From the NCBI GenBank assembly GCA_900617975.1, contig UZAE01000628.1:1-20334 (forward strand): a stretch of 20,334 nucleotides of DNA. The letters are read 5' to 3'. Under the pieces are notes generated by a model. The model worked only from the letters and a program-made list of their open reading frames with translations. It was not told the DNA's origin and ran no database searches. The translations under genes were made by a program, and so were the position numbers. Source of the DNA: Rodentolepis nana (taxonomy: Eukaryota; Platyhelminthes; Cestoda; Cyclophyllidea; Hymenolepididae). Shown in pieces: positions 18,659 through 20,334 of the stretch (positions are counted from its first letter, which is position 1; each line of letters opens with the position of its first letter).

Positions 18659-19549
18659 ACAATTCAAGGCGAATTTTAACGGAAACTTTTAAGTTCCTTA
18701 ATTTGCTGCATCCTTATTGATGTTTTGCTCATTAACTTTCGAAGTGAAAATTAGGCATAACATTTTACTTAAAGTGACGTTCGTGCATGATTAAATTAGT
18801 GAAATTCGTCAACCTGGCTGTATTTATCAACGGTTTAACTATTTTCCTTGGGTATAAGTGAAATAAAATACTCTTTTTCTACTCCTTCTCGAATATTATT
18901 TATTTAAGAAAGAGCATAGCTATTTCCTTGAGTTTAACTTCGGTAACGTCAATTGACAGTTGTTAACGTTTTCTCTTGATAAGTGAGAAATTTTGGGACC
19001 AATGCCCATAGGTGCGTATTCAATTACTAGGGCTACCAATCATATCAGTTCCTATACTCGTGTACATGCTGGGAACACGTCTCTTAATGTGACCAGAAAG
19101 GTTAGAGCCTCCACAAACTTAAATTAATAACAACTTCTTTTTGAGCTGAAACTATTTGACTTTGAGCGATATCGATTGCGCGAATGGAAGGCAATAACTA
19201 CCCTTAGCCATGAAAACTAAAGTTTCCTAATGTTAAACTAATAGAAACCATTACAATTTAGACTAAATTTTTACCTTGATATTTAATTAATGTAATTAAA
19301 ACTTACTAACTGTGATTGTCAATCAATACTTTTTATTTAAAAGGATGCATCATTCAAATATTTATAGCAAGAATGAAAGTCTATTTTAAAAATTTGGGGT
19401 GTCCTTACTAATAAATACTACTTTCTAATAAGTGAGAATAACAGAGCTTTTATCTTAGAATAATGGATTAAATACCGAAACTAAATTATATCAAACTGTA
19501 TTCAACGTCCTTATAACGAAATTTACTTAATAAAAGTATTAAATATCAG

Positions 19550-19899
19550 TAATAAAGAATCCAGGGTTGTGCGATAGACTTGCCTCCACGTGGTGCACCC
19601 TGGGCAACGTATACTCATACAGCAAAAAATGTCTATTAATCGACTGTTGACTCCTGACTTCAAACTACCATGACCCGACTCTATGTCATCTTCGACCCCT
19701 TCCACAGTACTTCTCATTCATTTTCTCTGCCTTAGTGTCTGCTTGTCTCTTTTAACTCCGTGAATCACTCTTCTGTTCTCCCTAGCAACTTTTTAAGACT
19801 TTGTCTGTTCCTCCCCTCTGTGAAGCCCAAAGTCAGATAAAGGGCTAATGATAACTATCAAAACGCCTGCCATTTGAAATAAAGATATAATAAAGAATC
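19550..19899 (+). mobile_element. SINE-like retroposon, copy B, with 12-bp target-site duplications
   Basis: A 326-bp body (19562-19887) lies between two perfect copies of TAATAAAGAATC, at 19550-19561 and 19888-19899. It starts CAGGGTTGTGCGATAGAC and ends CATTTGAAATAAAGATA. It aligns end to end with copy A in the opposite orientation, with substitutions and small gaps scattered throughout, so the two are not recent duplicates. Best-kept blocks are the first 60 bases and the 3' part around CCCCTCTGTGAAGCC, AAAGGGCTAATGATAA and CAAAACGCCT. The different duplication sequence from copy A shows an independent insertion. It lies about 150 bp beyond the stop codon of the minus-strand gene. Confidence 0.87.
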
Positions 19900-20047
19900 A
19901 GAAATGTTTTGATATTAATATTGTACAAATAAAACTTTTGATTTAAACATCGAAAAGGTGTAAACCTGTTCCTAAAAAATAATCAAGGCTTAGTACATGT
20001 ACGTAATCAAATTGTGTGCAACATGCTGAGGATGATCGAGATATCAG

Positions 20048-20334
20048 TTAATACTCATAAATTTCATTCAATTTACCATTTTTTCCATTGGTTTCATTGA
20101 TTGCAGTGACATTTTGGCTTCCCCCAAGCATCATAAATCTCTCTAACTCCTTGTTCTCATCCATACTATTCTGGCTATCTGAGGAGCTGGCGTCCTCACT
20201 GTTTGACTCTTCTGAGTAGCCATCTCCATCACTCTCATCCGAGTCATAATTGTCATAGTCGTCCCGAGAAACTAACTGATGTGCCGTATACATGTATATT
20301 GGTCCTGACTCGTCCTCTACACAGCCAACAAGGG
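20048..20334 (-). CDS. C-terminal exon of an unidentified protein with an acidic, Ser-rich tail (5' partial)
   Basis: The frame is open from the window edge to TAA at 20048-20050, giving 94 residues. It is also open upstream of the Met at 20291-20293 (residues GCVEDESGPIYMY), so that Met need not be the start. A possible splice acceptor (CTGTGTAG on the minus strand, exon from 20316) lies inside the open stretch. The middle is a strongly acidic low-complexity run (DDYDNYDSDESDGDGYSEES, then SEDASSSDSQNSMDEN) with many casein-kinase-2-type sites. It ends with a short hydrophobic patch (ERFMMLGG) and an Asn/Gly-rich end. I do not recognise the family. It faces twitchin tail to tail. Confidence 0.6.
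   Translation of the reverse strand, partial: LVGCVEDESGPIYMYTAHQLVSRDDYDNYDSDESDGDGYSEESNSEDASSSDSQNSMDENKELERFMMLGGSQNVTAINETNGKNGKLNEIYEY

Larger units (their letters stand above)
14721..19549. other. AT-rich non-coding region
   Basis: Almost 5 kb with stops frequent in all frames and no recognisable protein, tRNA or rRNA. Pyrimidine-rich stretches occur between about 15150 and 15720. The remainder is strongly AT-rich. A weak open frame at 15037-15285 is treated under findings. Confidence 0.7.

Noticed and set aside
19562..19620. Spliced-leader RNA gene
   Set aside because: A donor-like GTAAGT block occurs only on one strand of the repeat, with no leader exon, no Sm site recognised and no snRNA-type 3' end.
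1..20334. CRISPR array, prophage, operon or bacterial mobile element
   Set aside because: The window is intron-rich animal DNA, and no regularly spaced repeats or bacterial genes are present.

Overview
This is a eukaryotic window dominated by the 3' part of one giant muscle gene on the + strand: twitchin (UNC-22), the invertebrate relative of titin. By following splice sites and reading frame I traced 37 exons from 193 to the stop codon at 14036-14038. The spliced sequence totals 8,744 nt, which is two bases of a split codon plus 2,914 codons including the stop, with no frame break. The gene runs off the left edge, so its N-terminal part is missing.

Organism: an invertebrate animal. Twitchin domain order points to a protostome. 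28 of the 36 introns are 64-85 bp long, and the non-coding DNA is AT-rich. I favour a flatworm, most likely a tapeworm, because a tight intron-size peak near 73-75 bp is known there. This is inference, since no species marker is visible.

Layout. 1-46: edge of a dispersed repeat inside a twitchin intron. 193-7940: fibronectin type III (Fn3) and immunoglobulin (Ig) modules in the order Fn3 x5, Ig, Fn3 x2, Ig, Fn3 x3, Ig-Ig, Fn3 x2, Ig-Ig, Fn3. 7941-9717: linker, a Ser/Thr kinase domain with all key residues, and the C-terminal regulatory segment that folds over kinases of this family. 9796-14038: five further Ig domains with a Ser-rich basic linker between the second and third. 14039 to about 14720: 3' UTR with a probable poly(A) signal. 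About 14720-19549: AT-rich, apparently non-coding DNA with a few simple repeats. 19550-19899: a second complete copy of the repeat. 20048-20334: the acidic C-terminal end of a different gene on the minus strand, convergent with twitchin.

The most noteworthy find outside the gene is a short retroposon of about 320 bp present three times. Two complete copies are flanked by their own perfect target-site duplications (16 bp and 12 bp), which suggests a SINE-like element moved by a LINE. Both copies in twitchin lie antisense to the gene and place a consensus splice donor on the sense strand. Within the gene, the glycine-loop codon of the kinase is split by a rare GC-AG intron. Two introns are multiples of three and carry no in-frame stop.
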